Source: Liolophura sinensis
Taxonomy: Eukaryota; Mollusca; Polyplacophora; Chitonida; Chitonidae
DNA: 64,000 nucleotides
Assembly (NCBI RefSeq): GCF_032854445.1
Contig: NC_088295.1
Span: 61,485,249-61,549,248 of the forward strand
Reading direction: 5' to 3'
In this document: positions 1 through 12,600 of the stretch, in pieces
Layout of the letters: the number at the start of each line of letters is the position of its first letter
How positions within the stretch are numbered: the stretch's first letter is position 1
Notes under the pieces: generated by a model
Told to the model about the DNA's origin: nothing
What the model saw: the letters and a program-made list of their open reading frames with translations, nothing else
Database searches by the model: none
Made by a program: the position numbers and the translations under genes

Positions 1-611
1 CCGTCTAGCGAGTGAGTACACGTTTACATATACATGAACATATCAGCCAGTATTAATACGTGGCGGAAAATTGATTTTATTCTACATGACAGTACCTAGC
101 AGGAAATTTTCGACAGCTTGAGCGAGAACTGAAGAGCTAAGATTGTATGTTATGTTTGCATACAAAAAAGACAAGTTGACATCTACCCGAGTACAATACG
201 CAAACAAATTTAACATGAAGTGATTTTGTTTTTCTATTCGTTCTTTGCAGAAATCCTACCGTCCATTGTTCCACCATTCCGACTTTAGATCTGTCACCTT
301 GGAAGGCGAGCAGTTGTATCGACGGGGGTTGGAGCCCTTGGCAGGCCTGGGGCAGTTGTTCACAGTTCGGTCTTTCCTTCCGATATCGTTTCTGTGACAA
401 CCCAGTGAAGAACGCATGCGGAAAAGACTGTGAGGGGCTCCCCTGGGAATACCGCGAATGCGTATTTACCGGAATTGCCAACCAGGGTCGAAAAAATGGC
501 GCCCCGGTGAATACCAACGTACAAAAATTGAACGCCACGGATCCTGCCGACCAAAGTAAAATCTTTGAACTTGCGAAGTCACTAGCTCCGGATGGAGTAT
601 TCCCAAACTGA
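1..611 (+). CDS. Haem peroxidase with C-terminal TSP1 domain, 3' end (partial)
   Basis: Terminal part of a secreted animal haem peroxidase fused to a thrombospondin type-1 repeat. The last coding exon is 251-611, after the acceptor ttctttgcag. It opens with NPTVHCSTIPTLDLSPW, the conserved tail of the animal peroxidase domain (NP..C..IP..DL..W). A TSP1 domain follows: WSPWQAWGSCS, then FRYRFC and a CGKDCEG..W..REC cysteine pattern. About 40 residues without recognisable domain come next (VFTGIANQGRKNG...), then TGA at 609-611. Bases 1-11 (P-S-S-GA) run into gtgagtac, a good donor, and join in frame with 251 to read PSSE-NPTV, so they are probably the end of the preceding exon. The catalytic part lies off the window. 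The exon matches, in phase 2 and in content, the final exon of the gene at 61708-63756. TSP1 identity is strong; peroxidase identity rests on the tail motif and the paralogue. Confidence 0.8.
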
Positions 612-3102
612 CATTCTAAAACCAGAAAAGACTAAATCCGGTGTTGGTGGCTGAACTTAACTTTCTTAAAGTAAGAGGAATATTCGTACAGTCAGAGGAA
701 GAATCTTTACACAATTCAATTTTATCAAATTTTGTTTATATATTTATAAATATGTCTGTGTACAGTGAATGTTATCCGTTTTATATATTAAAAACCCAAA
801 ATCATAAATGTCTTTCATTATTGGTGTTCAAGACTATCTATTGTTGACAATGTCAGCGTATTTGACAAATATTTTAGGCATGTATACATAACTCACAAAT
901 TTTAACAAGGGTATGACAAGCGTTAAATGCGTCTATTAGTAGAGGTACTTGATTTTAATTGGTAATTAATTGATTTCCGTATGGATCTGCTTCCGTATGA
1001 AGTCCCATAAAGCTAGCCTATGTTTTAATGTTTAATGTTTAATGTTTAATGTTTAGAATCACTTTCTAAGACATTTGAAGACACGTATATTTACTTTCGT
1101 TGTAACTCGTCTGCATCGGAATTAATGGCGGAGGGACAAGATTCAACTGGTGACCACTTTGAATTTTCCCCTCTATTTGCAGCCACTTATTCTCCCTTTC
1201 AGTTTTATCATTATCAGAAATTACCTCTTCTCTTCGCGATTATCATACAATAAATACATTTCAGAGATATGCAGGCGTAGAGGATTATCGATTTTGGCTC
1301 AGGTAGTCAAAGCGCTGGCTTGCTGCAAGCAAAAGGCCATTGGCCCTTGAAGATTATCAGGTATAAGTTAAAGGCTCTGGTTTCGTCTGGTTTGTGAGGG
1401 TTGTTCAAACGAATATCTTCGAAGTCCATACGAGGAAAGGGACTAAGGCAAAGGTATGGAAACTGTCTTCAGGGTGAACTACGTCAACTACGGTGTGTGT
1501 TAAATAGCAACGGTGGTAATAAATAACAATAGTGAAGGAATGTATGAAGGCAACCAATGTCTTACAATACATAAAGTACTCGTGAGATCACCGCAGTATG
1601 TATACAAGGAGGGGGCTTTTGAGACGTGATGTATTGTTTGTGAGGTTTGGTGACATTAAATGACTGACGATGGTTATATGGGGTACAGTCCTGTACGTCG
1701 CACGTGAAAATATCCAACAGTAACTTTCCAAAGGTTTATTTATAGTTAATTCTAGATATCCCGGCTTCGTCCACCCACGGTATGTGTCTGGAGACTAGAG
1801 TTTAACAGTAATCGAAAAAGTACACTTGTAGACAAACTGTCAACACTTACAATCCACAAGGACCAGGGGAAATAACTCCTAACAGACATCGTTGGAGGTG
1901 ACAATTACTACGCACGTGTCTCTCGCAACTAACATCACTGTCAGTACACTTATATACACATCGTTTAGGTGTATCCAACATTTCGTCAGATCTACATTTG
2001 ATGTGGTAAAGCGCATAGTTCTGCTGCAAATTTTGATTTCTACATTTTTATATACTAGTACAAGTTATAAACTTTGTGTGCCGTAATTAAAACTTTAAAA
2101 CAATAAATGACACAGGGTTTGATTACTTGTTGAAGGATCGGAAACAATATAAAACAAACTAATGTATCAAAGCACATATTCTATGCAATTCCCACATGCA
2201 GGAAGAAGGCTGGACTGAAGAAGGGGAATAAACAGTGATGGGCCAGTGAACATTTTATATGAATATTTACATGCACCATTACTTCTTCATCCATAGGCCT
2301 ACAAGGTCACACAAAGAACGAATTCATGAAATTGGGCTCAGGTAAATGAAGACAACTCCATACACAAGTGTCCTCACACTCCTCACAGGGCATAAACCGC
2401 CCTATAAGTTCGTCGTCACTGCCATCACTAGCAAAATTTGTGTTGTCTCGCTTTTAACTCAGCACCGAGAGGTTGGAGCAAGGAGAAGGATTGGTTGGCC
2501 TGGTATCAGTGTAATGTAATTGGGTGCGGTGTCTTCGGCGTGATACTCGCTCCCAAAAAGAAGATACAGTATATGTACACACGCCTAATGACAAATCGTC
2601 GTCATAGGACTGAAAAGTGTTAAGTACGACGTAAAACCCAAGCATGCATTTCTATTGCCTATATATATATATATATATATATACAGGTATACTAGCCACA
2701 TTTGAACAGAAATCTTTAACAACGCTAAGGTCAATGGAGTCACGGCGATCAGGCAGGAAGTGAAGACTGAAAAAACAAAAACTCTGTCTCATCCTTTGTT
2801 TCATATAATACTTTATCTAGCTCTTATCCAAGCTCTTTATCTAAAGTATGCACAACATGATTCTAACACCTAAAACACTTGTATAGCTAAGTGCTGATTA
2901 ATTACTTCCGCGCGAGGACATCAGCAGAGAGGCTAAGCCTAAGCAAACCTGCGTGTGTCATGGTCAAGGTTGTACAGTGGTCGCGGTGATGTGAAGCGAG
3001 CTTAAAGAGCGACACATGCGCTGTAAGGAGTATGAATGGTCCTGCGCCGACCAATATTATATTCAAGTTGCCTCCCTTTACTGCTGCGTGCCGGCAAATG
3101 AC
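612..3102. other. Intergenic stretch, no gene recognised
   Basis: Downstream flank of the left peroxidase gene. It holds a short 9-bp tandem (tgtttaatg) at about 1021-1057, a SINE2 copy at 2447-2650 and an (AT)n tract at about 2659-2683. Short ORFs here have no visible domain or splice context. Confidence 0.6.
2447..2650 (+). repeat. SINE2 copy (3' portion)
   Basis: Shares with 54838-55095 the order 'ggttggagcaaggag', 'cagtgtaatgtaattgggtg', a 'tgtacacac.cctaatgac' block, 'cgtcgtcata', and the 3' end 'aagtacgacgtaaaaccca'. The tRNA-like head is missing. + orientation, tail at the right. Confidence 0.7.
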
Positions 3103-6100
3103 GTTACTTGGTCATTCCCGATTCCCTATTCCAAATTTTCCAACCTCTTTCTGTCACAAAAAAATAGCTTGGAATGCACTCTATATCCACTGCTCTGACT
3201 AATTCAGATTTATAGCTAGATTATTAGGGGATTTTCGGGACTAATAGGCTTCCAAACTTCACTCAAAATGTGGAAAAGATATAGCAGTAGCCAGTAAGTC
3301 ATAAATTTATCTGCTGGCTATAATCCTTCTCTACTGCCTTCAGACGAGGTCCAATCAACCCTTACATTATTTTTCTTTACGAAACTGCATTAAGAAACTA
3401 AATTCTTGGGGTGTTCAGGGGTCAATAGCCACCCCAAACATCACTTATTCTGTAGAATATGTGCTCAACCAGTAATTTGCTGTCTTAAATTTTTATTCTG
3501 TCACCGTGGTCCAGATATGCTTTTGTTATTTGCAAAACAGTTCAAAAAAAGTAGATTCTTAGGGAGCCTTAAGGGGTTAATGTGCCCCCAAATATCACCC
3601 ATTAGAAAAAAAAATATCCTCAACCATCAAGCTTTACGGAATTCAGCATTTACATTCTCTATCTTCCACCTTAAAACAACATTCAATGCACTCTCAGATT
3701 ATCCTTCTTTGCAAAACGGATCAAAGGAACTGGATTATTAGGGGTCTTCAGGGGTAAATAGGCGACAAATTATATCACTTATTGCGTGAAAATACACAGC
3801 AATTGTGTTTATACTACCGGCAATTCATTATCTATATTCCCTCTCTGTCACCTGAAAACTAGGTACAATCAAGAGGTCTTCCGGGGTCAATATGTCCCCA
3901 AATATCATTGAACTGTCAAAAAATTTTCTCAGTCATTTAGTTTAAATTACCAGTGATTGACTTTCCAAATGCTTTTTCAGCCGCCTAAAAAAGACTCTTA
4001 AGTTATGCTTCTTTGTAGGACAGCCCAAGGAAACTAGATTCTTCGGGGTCAATAATTTGTTTGGACTGTTTTGTAAAGAAGTATAATGTCAGATCTGATT
4101 GGACCTGGTTTAGGGTTACAAAAAGAGAAAATAGAAAGTAAATTATCGTTCGTTTGGACGCGATGGCTTTTGTTTTTGCGCAGTCGGTGACGTATGGGGC
4201 CTAATGACCTCTGAAGGCCCCTATTAATCTAGTTTCTTTGAAATGTTTAGTAAAGAAGAATAATGTGAAAGTTGATTAAATCTTGTTTCAATGTGGCAGA
4301 TAGAGAATGTAGACAGTAAATTATCTAAAACTTTATGGCTGAGCGTGTTTTTATGGAATATGTGATGCTACGGGCATATTGAACCCCTGAAAACTATTAT
4401 TAATATAGTTTCCTTTGGTTGTTTTGTAAAGAAGCATAAGAGTTAAGGGTTGATTGGACCTTGCTTTCAGGTGGCAGAAAGAGAATTTAGATAGCAAAGT
4501 ATAGTATATACATGTAGTTTAGTTTGGTAATTTATGCTAAATGACTGAGAATTTTTTAACGAGTTCAGCGATGATTAGGGGCCTTATGATCCATGAAGGC
4601 CCCTAACAATATAGTTTGCTGGACTGTTTTGTAAAGAAAAATAATCTTGATTGAATCTCGTTTTAAAGCTGCAGAAAGAGAATATAGATAGTAAATTACT
4701 TGTAGTTTATAGGCAATTGCTGTGTATTTTTACTCAATCAGTGATGTTGAGGCCTATTGACCTCTGAAGTCCCGTAATAATCTAGTTCTTTTTGGCCGTT
4801 TGGTGAAGAATAATAATCTAGGAGTTCACGGGGCCTAGTTTTAATGTGGCAGAAAGGGGATATAGATAACAAATTATCGGTAGTTTAAAAATAATGGCTG
4901 AGGATATTTTCATGCAAACCCCTGAAGATACCTAATAATTTCTAGTTTCTCTGAGTTGTTTCGCAAAGAAGAATAACGTGAGAGGTGACTGAATCGTGTT
5001 TTCAGGTGGCAGACAGAGAATATAGACAGCAAATTACCTACTGATGGTTGAGCATCATGTAAATGCCTTTTTATTCGCGGGTATAAACTTTCGCGGATTT
5101 GGTAAGAAGACAGGTTCGCGGGAATCAGCTTTCGCGGATCTTAACAGAATTTTTTGGACATCTGATCAAACGTCAATTCAGAAACGTCAGGTAATAAAAC
5201 AACTCAAGCATTCAAGTAACAATGTTATTATTTAAACTTGTTTGTACCTGTAAAATGTGAGAAAAATTCTATACAATACAGTAACTTGATCAGACAAAGG
5301 AAGTTAATCCTAAACTTTTAATCTTTTGAAGACTGTTAACCTTCATAAGACGAAGCCCTTACCTGCTGTGTTAGCAAATATTCGTGTAACTCACTCCGGG
5401 AGACGACAAAGGATTAAATCTGATATAAATAAATCCCACTGTTTAATTATCATGCATCAGCAGTGTGAGTGAAACTTAGAGTGAAGTGTTACAGATTTTA
5501 GTAAATTTCTCAGAAATCATCATTATGAAAAGGAAGTTGAAGTACGGAAACCGTCGAGCGATGTAACCGCGGCAATATATCATCATCAACAACAACATCA
5601 ACGTTGCATTGTGACGATACTTAGACGGAGCTAAGCCTCCCTAAAAGAAAGTCAGATTAACTGACGATCAATTAAGCTGGATTTGTGAAAGTCGGAATAC
5701 ATTCTAATTAGGTATTTCTAATTAATGTCTTTGAAAAAGTATTAGAACTGTAGTGCTTGTTAACGAATTTATAGCTTTACTGTAACGCATGCTATATTAA
5801 TAAATTATTTACATCGGTTTTATATTCGATGGCACTTATTTTCGCGGTAACGTGTTTGCCGCGAAATCCGCGAATGTTAGTACCACGCGAATAAAAAGGC
5901 ATTTACAGTATGCTCTAGCAAATAAGTGATGTTTGGGGACTTATGGGCTCCTGATGAACACTAAGAATCTGGTTTTGTTGGGTGGTTTTGCAACGAAGAA
6001 CAGCCTCAGAGTTGAATGGACCTAATTTTAAGGTGGCAGAAAGCGAATATAGAAAGTAAAGTACTTAAAACGTAATGGTTGTGCATGTTTGTACCAATTC

Positions 6101-6604
6101 AGTGATGTTTGGAAGCATATTGACCCCTAAGAACCTAATTTCCTTGGACTGTTTTGCAAAGAAGCATAATTTAACAGTTGACTGAATCATGTTTTAAGGT
6201 GACAGAAAGTGAATTAAGATAGTAACCTACTTGAAACCTCCTGCTTGAGCACGTTTTCCTACGAAGAAGTGATGTTTGGGTCCTATTGACCCCTGAAGAC
6301 CCCTAATAATCCAATTTTGTACAGTTTAGCAACGAAAAATAATGTAAGAGTTGATTGGACCTCACTTGAAGGTAGTAGAGAAGGATTATAGTCGGTAGAT
6401 AAATTCATAACTTACTGACTACTGGTATATCTTTTTCACATCCTGAGTGATATTTAGGGGCCTATTGACCCCTAAACCCCGCTAGTAATCTATCTATAAA
6501 TGATAAAGTGAGTCAGGGCAGTGAATTTAGAGTGCAACCCATGCCATATTTTTGTGGTAGAAAGAAACTGGAAAATCGGGAATAGGGAATCGGGAATAAG
6601 TAAC
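3103..6604. mobile_element. Foldback-type element with long inverted arms of ~170-bp tandem units
   Basis: The outer 250 bp are inverted copies. The left end 'cattcccgattccctattcc' reappears in reverse complement at about 6575-6597, and 'gtccaatcaac' and 'ttatctgctggctataatcc' pair with the 6340-6410 segment. Inside, a diverged unit of about 165-205 bp (key words 'gtttctttggactgttttg', 'aaagaagaataatgtgag', 'aggtggcagaaagagaat', 'cctattgacccctgaag') is repeated. Units run in reverse orientation from 3200 to about 4055 and forward from about 4060 to the right end, so the whole element can fold back on itself. There is no transposase ORF. An 850-bp MITE (5058-5907) interrupts the right arm. The architecture resembles Foldback/Galileo-like elements; assignment to a superfamily is inference. 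Target-site duplications were not determined. Confidence 0.75.
5058..5907. mobile_element. TIR element (MITE), 850 bp, inserted in the foldback arm
   Basis: The ends are near-perfect inverted repeats, TGTAAATGCCTTTTTATTCG at both termini, followed by further 'cgcggattt' words facing each other (about 5073-5100 and 5862-5890). No transposase-length ORF is present; the short ORF at 5044 simply runs over the left TIR. The flanks (gagcat | atgctc) belong to the surrounding ~170-bp repeat unit, so the insertion is younger than the array. Confidence 0.75.
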
Positions 6605-9600
6605 TAACTTCAGCCAGGTTAAATGCATTCTCACGTAGACTTCTCTTAGAAGATTGCAAAAGGCAAAGTAAGTTGTCTCAAATATCAGTGAGTTGCTTAT
6701 ATCACATCGGTTGCAAAGGATTACTCTATTTACTGATTTATATATATCATATTTCTTTACTTCTTTCTGTGAGGCAAGCAACCATAAATATACAACATCT
6801 CGGGTTTTTTTTCTTTAGAACACCGCTATGTCATCGGGATCAAGGTTAGACTCACCGACGCAATGAACAGTGATGGCCAAGGATGCTGATTACAATTCCC
6901 AAAGCGCTGACCACTAGAGAGATAAAAGCTTATCACAGGCGAGATAAACGCTATTAAATCACACGTCGTTCGCTGAAAATGTTTACATATTTCCTTTTGC
7001 AACCTAGTGACTCGCGCCTGTTTCAGATAAATTATTGGTTCAGTTCAAAGTTTTCAAATTACTAGTTTTCACATTTTTGAAATTGCTTGACACTCAAACT
7101 TTTCAAACTTAGCCACACATATGAAAAGACAAAAACAGGAACAGGAGAGTAAATGATCAAATACTTCCATTACTAAAAAAATCTAGACATCCAGAAGGTG
7201 AAATAATCAGAAAAGTCTAAAAAGTTCTTTTTTTCTAACACACCTATTATTAATAAGCAATGTAGACATGTGCATCACAGGCCAACTCACAATTTTCCCT
7301 GGAGAGACTTGCATATATAGTTTGCTGTCCATGACATGAAAGCCTACAGCATAGCGTGTAAAACCAGAGCACCAATGACAGTGATATTTGAGATACATGT
7401 GCCTCTGTACGTCTTTCGCAGAGGTGATTAGGCCGCTATATACCGCGAAGATAATATAGAAACGCCGCTCTGGTAATATGTTTAACGGACTCAACAAGAT
7501 AGACTGACAGAAACTGTTATAATGCCATTTTTACGTCCTTTATATCTAATACGTGTAGTGCGCAGATCTATGTTCCGGAGGAGCCCGAGCGTGTAATACC
7601 CCTGTCACGTCTGCTGAAAAATACATAGTGTGTTAAGCTGGAAACAGCCACTCTCCCTGCACATGTGATGATAGAATCGTTTTGGGGTGAATTTCCATGT
7701 CGCTTCTTGTGGGTGTCTTGGACTTTTTTTTCTTGAAGCGTGGTGTAGTGTGTAGGCCATATCGTGTTAGCCAGTAACTTCTGTAGAACCTGATGTGTTA
7801 TATTTTGTGTTCGAATCTAACCATCTGAATGTGTCCAAGAGAAAGAAACGTGAGAGACAGAGTTACGGATGTTCATTCAAGACAAGTATAATACAGTCTC
7901 TAGTCTCTTCAGTGACTGATATGGGTTGAATTCTGATCAAATAACCGTATATGTTATTAATTTGAAACCAGGTAATCCTATCGGCACTTCGATCTGTATT
8001 CCTTTTTCATCGGAAATATGTTTTAGTGCAAACATACTTGCTTTATCGTGTAATTTGTTACCAGATGTAGCTAAATATAGGCCTATACATATATAGTTGT
8101 ACAATATAGGCATGTGAATTTATGGTCAGAAGTCTGCAATTTTTCAAGAGTATCTGAAAATATCTTACCCTATACCTCCAAATTACATTAGCAATCACTT
8201 GTTCTGATGAAATCAGGTGTTTTTTGTGTTCCTTATTTGAAAAAAGTCTGAAATCAGTCAAATTGCAGAAATCTCTATGCGTAAGAGGAACAAACGTTTT
8301 GACATGTTATTTATTCAATTTGGAAAATGCTAAAATTAATGCTTCCAGTTGTGTGAGTATAGAGTTATGTAGGTATGTATCTACACTTTTCAGTCATGTG
8401 ACGAGGATGGAGTCATTAGGTGTGTGTACATACACCATGTCTTCTTGTGGAATCCATGCCGCCAAATGCTTCCGCCACTAAAGTATCATACCGAAGGCAC
8501 CAGTCATGACACCGCACCCAGTCACATTACTGATAGCGGGCCAATCAGTCCTGTTTCCTTGCTCTAAGCATTACACTTAGCCACATGTGCACTGATGACA
8601 GGGGTTTTATATGCTATGCGCTAGAACGATGAGTTTATGAACGTTCCCCATGTAGACTATAAATATACTCGCAGATACAATGACACCAAAAAGCATAAAT
8701 AGACCATCGCGCCGTTTGTTTGTGTTGTGGTTTACTTTCGTCCAGGAAGTCTGGCAATCTATTTTGAGTTTATTTTCCAACACTCATAATATAGTTCGTT
8801 TCAATAATTGTCGTATTGTCAAACATTACATGTCACTGAGCCTAAGCATATGTTAATGAATGTTACGTCCAGACTGATTTGTCTGATCCAGGCCATGCGC
8901 ATATTTGTTCCCTGAGCACCAAAATATGTTCTTGTTGGTTTTGCACCGGATATTCCTTTTGTTCACGACGAATTAGCACTGCCCCAGTGACCATGAAGGA
9001 ATTACACGTTCTGGAAAAACCCACTATGTTGAATAGAATCGGTAATAATCGCCCGCAGGACTAGGCAATGGGCATGTTTTCATTAACATACTGTGAGTGA
9101 CTTTTGATCCGTGGACAGCGTAACAAACTGGACCGGTCCTTGAGAGCGACTTCACTTTTAACCATGTTCACTCAGGGCATGTGTAGTTTGGAGGGTACAC
9201 GTTATTAACAGCTTACCTATGTTGGCATAACAAGTGTTAGCTCGCTAGAACAATTTCTCCTTGAGGTTACGTATGTGCATCGTAGTAGTATACACGACAC
9301 AGAAAAAAAAACCAGCCTGCCAATTGTTTCCTGAAGCAATGTTGCCAGCGAGAATTCAACTGAGACCAACACTGCATTGTTAATTTGTACCACGTGATAT
9401 GTGCTAGAGTCCGTCTGCTAACTACCTACCATAGTAAAGTTAAAGGATCGCGGGGATAGAGGCTGTGAGAACACATGAACGGGCTCAGTACAAACACTCG
9501 CTCAACTGTTAAGCGCACCAGTTAGTCTACGCTTCCTCCAGCTTCTAGAGATTCGAAAGAGGGATGTAGGGAGTACTTTTTTCTGTAGAATTTTGTATAG

Positions 9601-9642
9601 ATTGAACAATTCCATCAAATGTTTGATTCTAACACCAGGACA
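6605..9642. other. Upstream region of the Ras-like gene, no gene recognised
   Basis: Contains a SINE2 copy (about 8385-8590). The 96-codon - strand ORF at 7207-7497 and the 85-codon + ORF at 8224-8481 show no domain, signal or splice context and the latter runs into the SINE. The 5' UTR and promoter of the GTPase gene probably lie here, but no TATA or initiator could be chosen. Confidence 0.5.
8385..8590 (-). repeat. SINE2 copy
   Basis: Reverse-complement orientation relative to 54838-55095: 'cagtcatgtgacgaggatgg', 'tgtgtgtacatacaccatgt', 'ccgccactaaagtatcatac', 'cacccagtcacatta' and 'cagtcctgtttccttgctct' are in the expected order. Confidence 0.7.
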
Positions 9643-12600
9643 ATGATGTCATCTCCGACACCGAATTCTAAAGTGTTCAGGAAATTTTCCATCAACTCCA
9701 AATCACGACCCTTTAAAGTGGTAATTCTGGGGCAAAATGGTGTGGGGAAATCAGGTAAGACATTTTTATTCGTTTGAAATTTTGATACAATAATGTATTA
9801 TATACTTTGATAAGTGTTTTAGCCAAAGAAAACTTTTACATGAAGCATTTATGAGATGAAAGGCAATTCCACAGGAAAATAGTTTGATTTAACTTTTATT
9901 AAGAATTTTTCTAACCGAGAGGAATGGTTTAAAAACATTAGAATATACGGTAGTCCTGTAGTGACCCAGATGGTGCTAGTGACGTCACATCCACATATTT
10001 ACTTCAAATAGTACCTTTCAAGGTCCATTAAGTGAAAGGATTTATAGATCTATATGCTTAGGTATTTTGAATGACGAATGATGAAATTTGAAATTAAGCA
10101 GTAAATTTGTGTTAAGTGAAAAAAACCTTATGTCATTGGTCCCAATATGGTCGGAAAAGGCCACCATAGAATCCAAAGTTTCAGTTGTATTTTACCAGGT
10201 TGAAAAAGGGAATAAATCGATGGGCAGTGTTCAATAGTCTTTCATTAGACACATACTTCACGTTTGCGTTTCCTTTTGCACTTAAAGAAACCGATGGCCG
10301 GTTGTTCGAAAAATTAGGTTTTACGCCGGGTGTTAACTTTAGTCGAGATTAAAGTGTCATTTACTTTGTATTAGGATTAGAGACAGGTATTAAGATGAAA
10401 ATCGGGCATAAAATATTAAACACTTTTGAACAACTGACCCCAATTACATAGATCATTTGATTTTACCTGAATTTTAACAATCGTTTTGATCAACATTCTT
10501 TTTTATAACTGAACGCATGATAATCAAAGCTCCTAATGAAACGTTGTTTATACTATCCTGAATTTAAAGATTTCACGATATTCCGTTTGTGTTTATATAC
10601 GTATTCAGTTTTTTAACTTACTTCCACTTACCCGTATTTTGCTTTGAAATGTAATGGTGGCCTATAGTGATGGCCCATCTACTTTTTATTACATTAACAT
10701 TTTATATTTCTTAAGCTTATTAAGCTTATTACTCACGTTTGTTAAAGACCGTTTTATATTTGCTGTACTTGACAAGAGGAATAAAGATAGGGAGTGTGTA
10801 TAACATTTTGCAGCCCTTCATATTTCCCTCCACAAGGGAGATCTTGGAACTTGCCGAATTACAACAAATCTTGAGAATTACTGACACATACCAAACAATC
10901 GTGAGTGATCTAATCTTGGTGATATTAAATAATCTGTGAGCAGACGTGACAGTCTGTTGTGTATTTGGTGAGGTTCAGACACCGTACACATAAACTCGGA
11001 AGTCTTTCGGCACTAATGAAATATTATCACACTCGCAGAAATTATAGGGAAACACATGAGTAGATTAGTAAGATTTGCTATTTCTAGAATGGACGTGGCT
11101 ACATAGGATTTTGTGTTGTTTTTATTGTTGATGCATATACATGCAACAGGGAAGTTCTTGGAATGAATGCGCATTTTGCATACCTGCAACGCATTGCCCT
11201 TTGACAAATGTGATATTGGATATCCAGAACACATATTCAGCACGAAGTGGCTGAAATATTGCCCAAGCATTCATTCGTTCATTCATTTTACCTGATGATT
11301 GTTAAACTCGTACATGTGTACACGGATGTGCGGTTAGGGACATGTAGCAGGTGTGTGTCAACTGCAATATTTTCCATTATGGGTGCCAAACCTTCAGAAC
11401 AGGTCGGTTGTTTAGAGATTTCAATCTTGACTAACAGATACCACTAGAATAGTACAGTTCCTTAAGAACCTCCACCCTCCTCTTTGCTATATCTGAAAAT
11501 GCCTTGCTTCAGATTCACTTCCCTGTCAGGAATGGTTTCGCGGTTTACCCTGTAAAGTAGACTGGAAGTTTATCCGAGAAAACAGATCAGTGAGGGTATC
11601 TTAGTCAGTCTGGCTAGCCCTACCCCCACACGTCAGTTCACATTAGCGAGGCGGTACCCAGACGGCTGGGGGTGAGTCCATAGCAAGACATGCGGAATGA
11701 CAGCACCTCCGACCATCCCGCTCTGGGTTTTTTTTTCGTGAAGAAAAGTCTGCCAAATTCTGAACCCTGTTCTCATCTGTCCTCCTGCCAAATTCTACGT
11801 TTCACCTTAACCTGACATTTGGGCTAATTGGTGTTTCTCAGAGCTGACAGATCTCAACAAACACGTTTGAAGAATGTCCATTTTGATGGCATCTCTTAGT
11901 TTACGAGCCAGAGATAGGGCTTCTGACCGGACTACTTAGACTTCCGCCGCTGCTATTCAGTGGGTCAGTCAGTTCACTGAAGGTCTGACAGCTTCAAACT
12001 TGGATACCGATGTCATCGTCACTGACATATATATCCACAGGGTAAAACATACACCTGTAAATATATACGTTGGCGGTGAATTTGCCTTTAGTAGGACACA
12101 TTTTCATGACTCCTCGTTCTTTCTGGTAACAAATGTTTCAAATATATGCATACAGCATTGTGCCGGATGCTTTCTTGGATATTGCTGCAAATAATCTGTT
12201 GTTTTCAACTACATTTTCTGAGAATAATCGTACAAAAATATAAAGCTTTCATAAAGGCGATTTGATAAGTTACATTATACGGACTGGTTCCTTGGTTAGG
12301 GTACGGCCCTATTCATTTATTCAACAAATGTCAGTCCAAAGAAAACGTTCAAGACAGTATCTAGTAAATGTACATTCTGGTCTTGTATAATTTGTTCCTT
12401 GGTTAGAATATACATGGCCAGTCACACATCGATACAAATACGAAATAAACCAAATCCCCTATACCGATAATCTCGAACATATTGATTTAACCCTTAGCAG
12501 TGCAGAAATAGGTTTGATTGTTTACATCGGTCTTGTCGTAACAAGCAACATTATTTCGGTCTTCAGTGCTTATGTAATGTGTGAGAACCTAAACATGTAC

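Noticed and set aside
137-538. 133-codon minus-strand ORF
   Set aside because: Antisense to the TSP1 exon at 251-611.
7207-7497. 96-codon minus-strand ORF as a gene
   Set aside because: No signal, domain, splice context or repeat relationship could be seen.
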